This document shows positions 26,626 to 36,154 of a DNA stretch of 64,000 bases, piece after piece. This stretch comes from Nocardioides sp. S5. Lineage in GTDB: Bacteria > Actinomycetota > Actinomycetes > Propionibacteriales > Nocardioidaceae. The stretch lies in assembly GCF_017310035.1 (NCBI RefSeq), contig NZ_CP022296.1:1736001-1800000 (forward strand). Reading direction: 5' to 3'. The position numbers and the translations under genes are program-made. The stretch's first letter is position 1, and each line of letters starts with the position of its first letter. The notes below the pieces were generated by a model. The model was not told the DNA's origin. It saw only the letters and a list, made by a program, of their open reading frames with translations, and did no database searches.

Positions 26626-26655
26626 GAGGCACCCGCCGGGGTGGGCGGGTGCCTC
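26626..26655. terminator. Terminator hairpin
   Basis: GAGGCACCCGCC (26626-26637) pairs perfectly with GGCGGGTGCCTC (26644-26655), loop of 6. It follows the membrane remnant and separates it from the IS cluster. Confidence 0.7.
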
Positions 26656-26839
26656 GTGCTTCGTCGCGGGGTGCCGTTGGGAGCGTGTCGTTGGCGACGC
26701 GCGGTCAGGCTGATATACGCGGGTTGGGTACCGCAGGGCGGGGTGTTCGGCTGGAGCGGGCCACTTGTCTAGGTCGAGCGTCACCCCATCGTTGGTGGGG
26801 GCTGCTCATAGCTCAAGCGCGGTTCGCTCCGGGCGCTGC

Positions 26840-27950
26840 TACCGGTGGCGTCCTTGAAGCGTCTTGGGCAGTTACTCCTCGAGGACGGCCAGCGACCAGC
26901 ACCAGCCGGTCAGCTCGCGAGCGATCGCGACGTTGGCGATCACGCTGCGCTTGTGGCGGGCGCGCATCGTGATCCACCGGTGGTGGAGGCGTCGATTGCC
27001 TTGGTCGCCGCGGGCCCGGCTGCTCGGCCCGGCTAGTTCCCACCGTTGTCGCATGGTGGCCCCGACGACATGACGGGCGCTGTGGTGCCAGGCCGCCTCG
27101 ACCAGCAGCCGGCGCAGGTGGCTGTTGCCAGTCTTGGTGATCGGACCCTGCACCCGGGAGGCTCCCGAAGAATGCTCGGAGGGGACCAAGCCGACGAAGC
27201 AGCCGATGGTCTTGCCGGTGCCAATCGCCGACCGCGACCGCGAGCGCGAACGCGAACGCGGTCAGGGTGCCGATGCCGCGCAGGCAGCCCAACCGGCGCA
27301 CGATCGGGGTGAACTCGGACTCGGCGGCCATGACGGTGATCTGTGCATCCAACCGGTCGCGTCGAGCCTGGACCTGCAGGACCGAATCGTAGTCAGACTC
27401 GAAGGTCATCCGGGTCGTCGCGGGGCCGAGCCCGAGTCGGTCCCGGCCGACCTGACGCAGCCAGGCATCGTGCTTGGCGGTCCAGGCGTGGCCGCCGGAG
27501 TACACCAGTCCCTGGCGGCAACAGCAGCTTGGAGAGCCGGTGCCGTGCCCGCATCAGGTCACCGCGAGCGTCCTCGCGTGCCCGGACCAGGTCACGGGCC
27601 GCTTCCTGCTCGACGGTGGGGACCACGACCGGGGTGATCTCGTCCAGCCGCAGCAAGCGGGCCAGGTGGACTGCGTCCTTGGCGTGGGTCTTGACCCGAT
27701 CACCAGAGGGCCGCTGCAGCTTGGACGGTGCCACCACCTCGCACCGGATCCCGGACCCATTCAACGACCGCGACAGGACGAAACCCGTCGGGCCGGCCTC
27801 ATAGGCCACCGCCCCCGGACCGGGCAGCTGCCCGATCCAGGACCTGATGTGCTCAGGGAGTGGCCGATCGCGTTGCGTCAGGGCGCCACGGCGAGGAGAT
27901 CCGGACTCTAGCCCGGCCGCGATGGGATGTTGGGCCCTGGTGCTCGACCC
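26840..27950 (-). pseudogene. IS110-family transposase remnant
   Basis: Pieces of an IS110 (DEDD) transposase in at least three frames: KTHAKDAVHLARLLRLDEI, then a shifted part with LGCLRGIGTLTAFAFA, then KTGNSHLRRLLVEAAWH. Frame breaks and the loss of the N-terminus at the IS3 boundary make it inactive. Confidence 0.8.
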
Positions 27951-27985
27951 GGGCCCTGCCCCCGGATCTTGGACACAGGGTGTGA

Positions 27986-28277
27986 TTACGCAGCGGGTTG
28001 CAGCGTAGCGGCGTAGTTGGACTCGTAGGTGGACGGGGACAGGTAGCGGCACCAGGAATGGCGTCGGCGGGTGTTGTAGCGCACGAGCCACTTGAAGACC
28101 TGCCGGCGACACGTCGCCTCGTCGCTCCAGCAGGCGGCGTCTTGGAGGACCTCGCGCTTCATCGTGGCGTTGAACGACTCCGCCAACGCGTTGTCGGCCG
28201 AGGAGCCGACCGCACCCATCGACTGGGTGACGCCGAGCCTCTTGCAGAGCTTGGCGTAGTCCTTCGAGCAGTAGACC
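27986..28277 (-). pseudogene. IS3 transposase orfB, C-terminal piece
   Basis: Reads YCSKDYAKLCKRLGVTQSMG and ADNALAESFNATMKREVL, which is the C-terminal end of an IS3 integrase core including the catalytic Glu. It continues the reading of the N-terminal piece that ends at 29774. Confidence 0.85.
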
Positions 28278-29773
28278 TTGGGTTCAACCAGTCGATGCAA
28301 CACTGGGTTGTTGAAGCGAGCGTAGTTGCTCATCGAACACCTCGGCAGGTGTCTTCCACCCAAGGATCTTGCGGGGCCGGTTGTTGAGCGCGTGAGCGAC
28401 GGCCTCGAGGTCCTCGGCGGACCAACGCGACAGGTCCGTGCCTTTGGGGAAGTACTGGCGCAGCAGGCCGTTGGTGTTCTCGTTGCTCGGCCGCTGCCAC
28501 GGCGAGTGGGGGTCGGCGAAGAACACCTTCGTGCCGGTCTCCAACGCGAACTGCGCGTGACCCGAGAGCTCCTTGCCGCGATCCCAGGTCAGGGTCTTGC
28601 GCAGCTGCTCGGGCAGCTTGGTGATCGACGCACTCAGCGCCGCGTTCATCGCGACGGCCCCGTAGCCGCCGAGCGATGGACCGTTCTTCACGTAGGGCTT
28701 CTCGCCCCAGCCCTCCATGCGTGGCAGGTGGACCAGGATCGTTGAGCGGCTGCTGCGCTCAACGATCGTCCCGATCGCCGACCGGCCAGTGCCGATGATC
28801 AGGTCGCCCTCCCAGTGACCCGGGACGGCGCGGTCTTCGGCTTCAGCGGGGCGCTCGCTGAGAACCACATCGGCCGTGACATGCCCACCGGGCTTGTTCT
28901 GCGATCGGGCCCTCGGCTGCCGTAGCGCACGTCCGGTGCGCAGACACGTGACCAGCTCGCGCTTGAGCGCACCACGCCCCTCAATGAACAGCGACTGGTA
29001 GATCGCCTCGTGGCTGATGCGCATGGACTCATCATCGGGGAAGTCGACCTTCAACCGCTGTGCGATCTGCTCCGGGCTCCAGGCCAGCGACCAACGCCGG
29101 TCGGCACGGTGCGGCTTGTTCAGCCCCTTCCAGGGGGCCGGTGTGGGGCCAGTGACGATCGTGCCGTCGGGCCGGCGAACGTTGCCGGCGAGCCGATCTT
29201 GGACGTACTCCCGCAGTTTCGGGTTCTCGAGCAGCTTCGCGGTCTTGGGGCGCTTGGCCGCCTGCTGTGCCTTCCACTGCGCCACGGTGGCCCGGTACTC
29301 CTGCTTCCCCCCACGAGTCGCAGCGTTGCGGCGCAACTCGCGTGAGACCGTTCCGGGATCACGCCCGATCGCGCGGGCGATCTCGCGAACGCCCTTGTCC
29401 TGGGCGTGCAGGATGGCGATCTCCTCACGTTCCTCGAAGCTCAGATAGCGGCCGGTGGGCTCGGCCAGCGAAATGGGCGGCATGCCGCCAGCGTGGCGAA
29501 ACCAGCGGGTCCCAACCGGCACTGACACACCGACCGCCAGCGCCGCTTCTGCCGACGTGATGCCCGTGGCGATCAGCCGCCAGAACTGCCGTTGCACCGC
29601 TCGGGACGGGTCAGGACGCCCGGGCGAGCGCATCGCTGGCCGCAACGCCCGGTCAGCACGCCACTGCCGGCGAAGCTCCTCTGGCGCGTCGCTGGTCTTC
29701 TTGCTCCAGTCCGCTGTCGCCATGCTCGAACACCTCCGAACTCAAGGTGTTGCGACGACCGGTTGATTTCGCC
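28278..29773 (-). mobile_element. IS30-family element with GACC duplication
   Basis: About 1496 bp. Inverted ends share TCAACC-GTCG-GCAACAC. The bases GACC occur directly on both sides (28274-28277 and 29774-29777), and joining the flanks restores the IS3 reading HSDHGSV-YCSKDY. Confidence 0.88.
28284..29723 (-). CDS. IS30-family transposase
   Basis: 479 aa. N-terminal helix-turn-helix (REIARAIGRDPGTVSRELRR), then the DDE core with D in GHWEGDLIIG, D in LTWDRGKEL and E in RPSNENTNGLLRQYFP. Full length for a large actinobacterial IS30. Confidence 0.93.
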   Translation of the reverse strand: MATADWSKKTSDAPEELRRQWRADRALRPAMRSPGRPDPSRAVQRQFWRLIATGITSAEAALAVGVSVPVGTRWFRHAGGMPPISLAEPTGRYLSFEEREEIAILHAQDKGVREIARAIGRDPGTVSRELRRNAATRGGKQEYRATVAQWKAQQAAKRPKTAKLLENPKLREYVQDRLAGNVRRPDGTIVTGPTPAPWKGLNKPHRADRRWSLAWSPEQIAQRLKVDFPDDESMRISHEAIYQSLFIEGRGALKRELVTCLRTGRALRQPRARSQNKPGGHVTADVVLSERPAEAEDRAVPGHWEGDLIIGTGRSAIGTIVERSSRSTILVHLPRMEGWGEKPYVKNGPSLGGYGAVAMNAALSASITKLPEQLRKTLTWDRGKELSGHAQFALETGTKVFFADPHSPWQRPSNENTNGLLRQYFPKGTDLSRWSAEDLEAVAHALNNRPRKILGWKTPAEVFDEQLRSLQQPSVASTG

Positions 29774-30382
29774 GACCGACCCGTGGTCGCTGTGGAAGAT
29801 CGCGCCCTTGAGGGTGCCGCGGGTTCCGGCAGCAGCCTTCAAGGCGTCCTCGACGAGCTCGGTGCGCATGTGGTCGGCGACGGCCCAGCCGGCGAGGCGA
29901 CGTGAGTAGCAGTCGATGACGGTCGCCAGGTACAGGTTCGTCCCGTCGGCCAACGGCAGGTAGGTGATGTCCCCGACGTAGCGTTCGTTCGGGGCTTCGG
30001 CGGTGAAGTCCCGGTTGAGCAGGTCGGGGTACTTCTGCCCCGATGGCTCGGGGATCGTGGTCCGCACTCGACGCTTCTTCACATAGCCACGGATGCCCTC
30101 AAGGCGCATCACCCGGGCGACGCGCTTGTGGTTCACGCGGTCGCCGGCAGGTGCGCCGTCGTTGAGCTCAGCGGTGATCCGTGGCGCACCCTGGGTGCTG
30201 TCCTCGGCATGCACCGCTCTGATCCGTTCCGCGAGCTCGGCATCGGCTCGGGTGCGCTCCTCGCGTGCTGGGGCCGCCTTGAGCCAGGCGTAGTAGGACG
30301 AGCGCTCGATCTCGACGAGCTCGCACAGTCGCTTCACCTCGAAGGTGGTGGAGTTGTCGGCGACGAACTGGAAGCGACTCAC
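29774..30382 (-). pseudogene. IS3 transposase orfB, N-terminal piece
   Basis: Integrase core of an IS3 element with D in YVGDITYLPL and D in IFHSDHGS; broken right after this by IS30. Translation would run into IS30 sequence and stop. Confidence 0.88.
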
Positions 30383-30747
30383 CAGCGCGTCTCCCCGGCG
30401 AAATATTTGGCCGCCCGTTGGAGGATCTCGCGCTCGGTGGTGAGCTTGGTTGTCTCGACCTCGAGCTCGTTCACCCGGGCCTGAAGCCGGGCGATCTTCT
30501 GTTCCGGTGTCTCCTCGGGCGCCGCCGACGGGCTCCTGGACGAGCTCTTGGACTGCAGTGGGCTGGAGGTCAGCGTCCCGTCAGCGGCGGTCTTCTTGCC
30601 GGTCCCGTAGGCCTCGAGCCAGTGCCGCAGCGTGCCGCGCACGATGCCGAGGTCATCGGCGATGCCGCGGACCGTGGCGCCCGGGGTGGACTCGTACAAG
30701 TCGACGGCCTGACGACGGAACTCCTCGGAGTAGTTCTTCCTGGCCAT
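30379..30747 (-). CDS. IS3 transposase orfA
   Basis: About 122 aa. Helix-turn-helix (SEEFRRQAVDLYES, VRGIADDLGI) and a leucine zipper (ARLQARVNELEVETTKL). Overlaps orfB by 4 bp. Start taken at MARKNYSEEF. Confidence 0.88.
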   Translation of the reverse strand: MARKNYSEEFRRQAVDLYESTPGATVRGIADDLGIVRGTLRHWLEAYGTGKKTAADGTLTSSPLQSKSSSRSPSAAPEETPEQKIARLQARVNELEVETTKLTTEREILQRAAKYFAGETRW

Positions 30748-30888
30748 GATTCTCGGATCATCTCGCTTCCCCAGCACCAGATGCTGGATTCAGCGTGTCC
30801 AAGAACCGGGGTCAGGCCCCCTGCCACCAAGGGATCATGGGAACCCACGGACGCTGTGTTGCAGGGTCGGGAGCGGAAGAGGTTCGCC

Positions 30889-31272
30889 ATGTGGATGCAC
30901 AGTTGGTTGCGCGGGTGGCCGGACGACCGTTCAGAGGGCCGGACTTGGCAACCGGGTCAGCACGAAGTGCCCTCGGGGACTTCGGTTGGTCGGCCTCCCA
31001 CCACCGCGCGTGTGCTCGCCGAGATCCGGACCCGGGGCTTCTACAGCGAAGTGGCGACGACGCTGTTGAGCGGACAGTCTTGGCGCGATCTAGCCCGCTG
31101 GTGGCGTGTCAGCAATCTGGCGCTGGCCTTCGAACCCTCTGTGAAGCGCAAGCTCCAGTGGGCGATCCTGCGCGCCGCCATTCTCGACGAGATGGAGGCC
31201 GAGGATCCCGAACGATTTTCTAGTTGGCTTGGCCGGCAGCGTCCCGGCCGCCGGCATCGCCCCTGCAGGTGA
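30889..31272 (+). CDS. Hypothetical protein, 127 aa
   Basis: A soluble protein with Trp-rich N-terminus (MWMHSWLRGWPDD) and a helical, charged C-terminal half (ILRAAILDEMEAEDPERF). No family is recognised. It has weak start signals and sits between IS elements and a decayed gene. Confidence 0.4.
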   Translation: MWMHSWLRGWPDDRSEGRTWQPGQHEVPSGTSVGRPPTTARVLAEIRTRGFYSEVATTLLSGQSWRDLARWWRVSNLALAFEPSVKRKLQWAILRAAILDEMEAEDPERFSSWLGRQRPGRRHRPCR

Positions 31273-31489
31273 CGGGGATTCCCATTGACCTGGTTGCCGG
31301 ACTCCTCGGGTCCTTCGCGGCGTCCTCGATCCCTGCACAGGCCAGTGGCGCTGCACATGGTGAGTTGTTGCTTGCTCAACCCCCACGTCGGCAACGCTCT
31401 CGACAAACGGGCCCGGGGCGGCCGCGGCCATTCTTCTCGGCGACCATCCATCTACAGCTGGTGAACCTGGTTCTGTCGCGGAACGACGG

Positions 31490-32794
31490 CCGCACTCGTC
31501 GGGGTGCAGCCCGTCGATGCCCGCCTCGCCGCTGGCCCATCCAAAGGTGCGGTTGATGCGCGACCGCAGGGCCTCCGAGCCTTGTGCCTCACCGTGGACC
31601 ACGAACACCCGACGCGGCCCGGCGCCGCTGCCGTCACCGAAGCCTTGGAGCCAGCGGATCAGCTCATCGGCGTCAGCGTGTGCCGAGAGCATGGAGAGGC
31701 TTTCTACCTCGGCACCGACGTGATCCATTGTCCGTGGATCTTTAGTTCCCGACTGCCTTGGAGGAGGGCCCGGCCGCGAGTGCCAGCCGCTTGGAACCCG
31801 GTGAGGAGCACGGTGTTGCGGGCATCGTGAGCGAATGCTTTGAGGTGATGCAGGACGCGACCTCCGGTGGCCATACCGCTGGAGGAGACTACGATCTTCG
31901 GAGCACGATTGGCCGAGATCCGTTTGGACGCCTCAGCATCCCGGGTGTACGTCGCTACCCGACACACCTGATCGCACACCGACGGTGGGAGCCGGTGATT
32001 GGCTCGGTGGGCGTGGAGCAGGTCGCTGGCGTTGATCGCCATCGGGCTGTCCAGGAAGACCGGCACCTCGGGAATCTGGCCGGCGTCACGCAGCCGCCAC
32101 AGGTAGTACAGCAGTGATTGCGCACGCCCGACTGCGAACGCGGGAATGAGCAAGGGTCCCGCCACGGCCGATCGTTCGCCGTACTACCTCACCGAGTGCT
32201 TCGGCGGGATCGACCAGCTCATGCACGCGATCGCCGTAGGTCGACTCGACCACGACAAAGTCGGCCGCGCCTGCCGGCTCGGGGTCAAACATGATCGGGT
32301 CTCCGTATGTGGCCCGCGCGCCGGAAGGTGATCTTCGCGCCGTCTTCGACCGCGAAAGGTTCGCCGAACGGCCGCGTCACGAACTGCTGAAGGGCCAGCT
32401 CGGCGTCATCGACACCGTAGAGCGGCAGGGCCGGGGAGTGCTTGCTGGCCTTGACCTTGTTCAGGTACGCGGCGTCCTGTTCCTGGAGCCGAGCACTGTC
32501 CATCAAGATGATCTCCGCGACGTCGCGGGTCCCAGCGGTGGCGTAGATCGGGCCTCGGAACCCTTGGCGCACCAGGCGCGGCAGGTAGCCGGTGTGGTCG
32601 AGGTGGGCGTGAGTCAGGATCACCGCGTCAAGGCTTGACGCCTCGACGGGCAGCGGCTCCCAGTTGAGCTCACGAAGGGTCTTCACTCCTTGGAAGAGTC
32701 CGCAGTCGACCAGAATGCGGCGGCCCTCGAACTCCAGAAGGTGCTTGGAGCCCGTGACGGTGCCCGCAGCACCAAGGGAGGTGAGCGTGAGCAT
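31490..32794 (-). pseudogene. MBL-fold/beta-CASP metallo-hydrolase, frameshifted
   Basis: The metallo-beta-lactamase core (LTHAHLDHTGYLPRL) and the later beta-CASP motifs (VESTYGDR, LLIPAFAVGRAQSLLYY, SSSGMATGGRVLHHLK, LSAHADADELIRWL) are all seen, but in four frames. There is a deletion of about 25 codons after RRAGHI, an inserted base near 32160, and a break near 31725. The ancestor was an RNA-exonuclease-like hydrolase such as those next to phosphoketolase genes. Confidence 0.88.
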
Positions 32795-32820
32795 GACGTC
32801 TCCTGTCGGTCGCGGGCGTG

Positions 32821-33054
32821 TCAGTGGTGCCGGTGACCGGGCGAGGTGACGTCCTGGTCGCTACGGACGTTCTGACCGCGGGACTGGGTGTCGTGGCCGG
32901 AGTGGCCGCCCATCATGAACACCATCATCAGCGGGCAGGCCAGCGCGATGGCGATGAACACTGCGCCTTGCGGGGCGACCCCGAGGGCCAGCAGCACGAC
33001 GAAGAGTGCTCCGCCGCCCACGAGCATGTACTTGAGGTGACTCATGCCGGTCAT
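32821..33054 (-). CDS. Small membrane protein, DUF2933-like
   Basis: 77 aa. Two hydrophobic segments (about 9-25 and 30-47) with ALACPLMMVFMMGGHSGHD, then a His/Arg tail ending GHRHH. Similar small proteins are common in copper islands. Start 33054 has AAGGA upstream. 11-bp-phased repeats lie about 90-120 bp upstream. Confidence 0.7.
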   Translation of the reverse strand: MTGMSHLKYMLVGGGALFVVLLALGVAPQGAVFIAIALACPLMMVFMMGGHSGHDTQSRGQNVRSDQDVTSPGHRHH

Positions 33055-33404
33055 GACGGTCTTCCTTCTTCCTGGGCTGCACGCCGGGTCGGATGGCCCG
33101 GATTGACTGCAGTTCCCGTTGCTGTCCACTCTCCGCAGTGGCGATGAAGGTTTGCGGTTCGCCGCTGTGAAGGTTTGACGAAGACCTGAACTGAGGTGCC
33201 ACACCGCGGCCGCCCTCAGTCGTGCTCCTCGCTGCGCCGCGTGAGCCGGCGTGGACCCGTGGCTGCCGCGGTGGTGCACCGTGGCAGCACACGTCTCCCG
33301 GGTCGGGTGCGCTGACTCATCCCTCCGGCTCGACCCTTCGTTACGGGCCTGCCGGAGGCGACCCGACCGGCAGTGAAATCTCGAGATCGGATGATGAGCC
33401 GGCG
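33055..33404. other. Intergenic stretch, 350 bp, with regulatory repeats
   Basis: No gene is supported. It holds the TGAAGGTTTG repeats (33145-33187) upstream of the DUF2933-like gene. Confidence 0.5.
33145..33187. promoter_or_regulatory. Phased direct repeats, CopR/OmpR-type box 1
   Basis: TGAAGGTTTG at 33145 and again at 33168 (23 bp apart), then CGAAGACCT 11 bp further. Orientation relative to the minus-strand gene at 33054 is the same as at boxes before csoR2 and copA2. Confidence 0.5.
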
Positions 33405-33641
33405 TCATCCTCGACTGCGGCGGCGCGCGAGTTCGTGGAAGACCATGACCCGGGCGGCGAGCGTGACCGCTGCGGCAAGGACCAGCCCGCTCAGAGCGAC
33501 CCTGACGCCGGTCAAGGCACCAGGATGGGCGGCCAGCGCTGCGCCGAGGGACCCCGCGGCGGCAATCGCGACCACAGTGAGCAACCAGAACGACCGCAAT
33601 GGCCGGCGCGCGCTGTGTGTGGTCTCAGACGCGTTGGGCAT
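33405..33641 (-). CDS. Small two-helix membrane protein in cytochrome b operon
   Basis: 78 aa with two hydrophobic segments (about 17-38 and 44-66) and a basic end ARRRSRG. No family is known. Starts 4 bp behind the stop of a 30-codon frame, which suggests coupling. Confidence 0.55.
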   Translation of the reverse strand: MPNASETTHSARRPLRSFWLLTVVAIAAAGSLGAALAAHPGALTGVRVALSGLVLAAAVTLAARVMVFHELARRRSRG

Positions 33642-33645
33642 GGGG

Positions 33646-33738
33646 TCACATCTCGCCGAGATGCGTCACCGGCTCGGTGAAGGCCATCAGGACGGTGAGA
33701 ACCACGACGATGAGCAGGACCAGCAGGGCGATCCCCAT
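33646..33738 (-). CDS. 30-aa single-helix membrane micropeptide
   Basis: MGIALLVLLIVVVLTVLMAF then a short polar end. It lies between cytochrome b (15 bp away) and the 78-aa gene (4 bp away) on the same strand. Small single-helix subunits are usual in cytochrome b complexes, so it may be one. Confidence 0.45.
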   Translation of the reverse strand: MGIALLVLLIVVVLTVLMAFTEPVTHLGEM

Positions 33739-33753
33739 CGCGACCGGTCGGTG

Positions 33754-34734
33754 TCACCAGGAGCGGTGGGGGTTGCGGTCCACGAAGGGGAGGGCGATGA
33801 GGAGGAGGAACAGGGCGCCGCCGCCGTAGGCGATCCAGGGCAGGCCCCACCAGTTCTCCAGGGTGAACATCCACCAGAAGTTCCACGGAGGCCGGGTGAC
33901 CTCGATGCCCTCGACCGGCTCGGGTCCGACTGCGGGAGGTATCAGAACGGCGAGGATGGCCAAGACGCCTGTCAAGGCGAGGCCGAGCGCGGCGATGCGG
34001 CGCAGGTGGTGGGTGAACGGCTCGGTCGGCTCAGCAGGCGGTGCCTGCTCGGCCCCGTCATCAGCGGTGAGGCTGGGGTGGGGGGAGATGTGATGCCGCT
34101 TGACCAACAATGCATGCCAGGTGAACAGGACCAGGATCAGGCCGGGGATGACGACCACGTGGGCGCCGTAGAGCCGGACCAGGATCGAGACCCGGCTGGA
34201 GAAACCGGCGGAGAACCAGAGCCCGGCCCCGCCGAGAAGCTCGGCGACCTCCAGGTTGTGGCCCAACGCCTCGTAACCCTCCTGGTCCCACTTGAGCACC
34301 GTGCCGGCGAACAGGGCGAAGATGACCAGCCCGAACATCGCGACGCCGATCAGCCAGTTCCCTTCCCGCGGCCGCTTGTACGAGCCGGTGAAGAACACCC
34401 GGATCAGGTGCAGGGCGGCGGTGACGTACATGGCCTGCGCTGCCCAGAAGTGCAGGCCCCGCACGAAGCGCATCCCCCACACGTCGGTGACCAGGTCGCG
34501 GACCGACTGGTTGGCTGACTCCGGGACGGGCGAGTAGAACTGGGCAAGGAGGATCCCGGTGCCGATCAGGACGACGAACGAGGCGGCGGTGATGCCACCC
34601 AGGCTCCAGGCCAGGTTGTTGGCGTGCTCCGGGACGGGGTACTCGAGTGCCCGGATGCCGAGTCGTTCGTCGACGACATCCATCGCCCGACGTGCTCGGG
34701 AGGGACTGCGACCGTGTGTATCAGCGCTGGTCAT
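33754..34734 (-). CDS. Cytochrome b N-terminal-type membrane protein
   Basis: 326 aa, diheme cytochrome b/b6 fold. Paired histidines are seen in GLHFWAAQAMYVTAALHLI and in YGAHVVVIPGLILVLFTWHALL, 14 or so residues apart as in b-type hemes. A further helix near the end resembles subunit IV. No Rieske protein or cytochrome c1 is nearby, so this is not a normal bc1 complex; an alternative quinol or metal electron route is inferred. Confidence 0.87.
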   Translation of the reverse strand: MTSADTHGRSPSRARRAMDVVDERLGIRALEYPVPEHANNLAWSLGGITAASFVVLIGTGILLAQFYSPVPESANQSVRDLVTDVWGMRFVRGLHFWAAQAMYVTAALHLIRVFFTGSYKRPREGNWLIGVAMFGLVIFALFAGTVLKWDQEGYEALGHNLEVAELLGGAGLWFSAGFSSRVSILVRLYGAHVVVIPGLILVLFTWHALLVKRHHISPHPSLTADDGAEQAPPAEPTEPFTHHLRRIAALGLALTGVLAILAVLIPPAVGPEPVEGIEVTRPPWNFWWMFTLENWWGLPWIAYGGGALFLLLIALPFVDRNPHRSW

Positions 34735-35302
34735 GCCCGGACGTCCTTCCCGCCGGACTCCTGTGGCGTGCCGCCTGTACCGCTGGCCAGCTGGGTGCGT
34801 AGGTCACGGATGGAGTCGTGGGGGCGGAACCTCAGTGCGAGCCAGGCGCCGAGGAGCAGCGCCACGAGTGCCGCGGCGAGGAAGCCCCAGTCCTCGCCGG
34901 CCAGTCCGGACCTGCCCTCGAGCTCGGGTCGAACGCTGGTGGTGCCCGACTCCATCCCCGTGGCGGGTGGCCGTTGTGCAGTGCCTCGGCGATGGAGTCC
35001 AGCAGGAGTGGCCGAGCGCCTTCGACGTCTTCTGCCTCGAGCGCGGCCATGGCTTGCTCGAGCGTGGGTACGTCGACCCCTTCTTGGTCGTCGGTCTCCA
35101 GCGCGTCGGAGATCTTCTCCATGGCCACCTCGAGACCCTCGGCGCTGGTGTCGTGGGCGAGATGGCCGAGTGCCTGCTGCACCAGCAGGTAGCCCACGTC
35201 GGTCTCGCCCGGTTCGTCGGCCGAAGCGGGGGAGCCGGTCACGAGCGCCGCGCCGACGAGCAGTGCCAGGCCGGCCAGGAGCCGACCCAGGAAGGTCACC
35301 AT
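34731..35302 (-). pseudogene. Exported helical protein with C-terminal anchor, frameshifted
   Basis: Frame one: signal peptide (cleavage after PASA) and a helical domain ending EALHNGHPP. One base is missing near 34960; the other frame continues ATGMESGTTSV to a membrane anchor (LAAALVALLLGAWLAL). Its end overlaps the cytochrome b start (ATGA). It is either broken or read as two proteins (35302-34832 and 34955-34731). The function is unknown. Confidence 0.6.
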
Positions 35303-35424
35303 GGATCCATCTTGACGGGCTACTACGAAGTTTGCCAGTAGCTCATGCCGGCCATCCCGTCCTCGAGGTCAGCAATGACGTCGTCGGGGTCCTGGCCAGC
35401 GCGTCGATCCGCCGTGCGCTTCGA

Positions 35425-35919
35425 TCAGCGCGGGTGACGGTGAGCCCCGCTGCCGCTGCCGCTTTGCTGCCGCCGCGTCTTCGTGTCACCGCGTCTTCGG
35501 CGCCGCCCATAGCTCGGGGGATCGGCCCGGAACGCCGCCAAGCAGAGGGAGGAGCAGAACAGTCGGAGAGTTCCGGATCCGTCACTGACCCGGTGCGGTG
35601 TCGCACCGTCCGTCGTCATTCCGCACACTGGATCGATCATCGTGATTCCGCTCGAGCCGGCATTGAAGAGGTAACTCATGTCCGAGCGCCACCGGTAGCG
35701 CAACCCGCCATTGGAATCGACACCGTCGACCACCCCGGCGTCCGCGTACCCATCCAGCACCGCTTCGACCGTCCGGACGTCAACGTCCTTCAGTGTGGCG
35801 ATCTCCGCTGCCGACCAGGACTCCGCGAGCTGTGCCACCAACGTGAAGTACACGGCTCGTTCCGTGGGGGTGCGCAGATGCATCCGCGCGAACCGGGAGT
35901 GCACGTCGTAGAGACGCAT
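35425..35919 (-). CDS. Winged-helix-like protein with C-terminal YHS metal domain
   Basis: 164 aa. The first 90 residues look like a small winged-helix (AEIATLKDVDVRTVEAVLDGY). The second part is a YHS/TRASH domain (DPVCGM and FCSSLCLAAFRADP), which binds soft metals through cysteines, followed by a basic tail. A metal-sensing regulator is inferred. Start ATG 35919; earlier frame extension to 36513 has no support. Confidence 0.7.
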   Translation of the reverse strand: MRLYDVHSRFARMHLRTPTERAVYFTLVAQLAESWSAAEIATLKDVDVRTVEAVLDGYADAGVVDGVDSNGGLRYRWRSDMSYLFNAGSSGITMIDPVCGMTTDGATPHRVSDGSGTLRLFCSSLCLAAFRADPPSYGRRRRRGDTKTRRQQSGSGSGAHRHPR

Positions 35920-35956
35920 GGGGCACGGCTCTTTCCGCAGGATGGCTGGCTGGCGT

Positions 35957-36154
35957 TCAGGCGTTGTGGCGGGCGCCGGGGCTATCCGCGGTGCCGAGCT
36001 CGCGGGCTGCAATGTCCCGGTCGAGCTGGGCGCGGCGACCTTTGAGCTCCTCGATCGTGAGGTCGTCATGATTGCAGTGTCCGCAGTGTGCGCTCGCGGG
36101 TGTTTCGCCACGCTCGCTGGTGCGGGTGTCGGCGTTCGTGTGGGGGGTGCACAT
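35957..36154 (-). CDS. Small Cys/His-motif protein
   Basis: 65 aa with AHCGHCNHDD, a likely metal-binding knot, and a helical C-terminal half (TIEELKGRRAQLDRDIA). Good GAGGAG before ATG 36154. It lies 37 bp before the YHS gene in the same direction. No family is known. Confidence 0.55.
   Translation of the reverse strand: MCTPHTNADTRTSERGETPASAHCGHCNHDDLTIEELKGRRAQLDRDIAARELGTADSPGARHNA

Larger units (their letters stand above)
27951..30820 (-). mobile_element. IS3-family element split by an IS30 insertion
   Basis: Ends are imperfect inverted repeats: GGGCCCTGCCCCCGG plus ATCTTGGACAC at 27951-27976, and its mirror at 30795-30820. Inside are orfA, orfB part 1, an IS30 element, and orfB part 2. 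Confidence 0.88.

Noticed and set aside
35319..35342. GCTACT-N12-AGTAGC dyad before the 35302 gene
   Set aside because: It looks like a BlaI dyad but the spacing is 12 and not the form seen elsewhere; kept out of the regulon.
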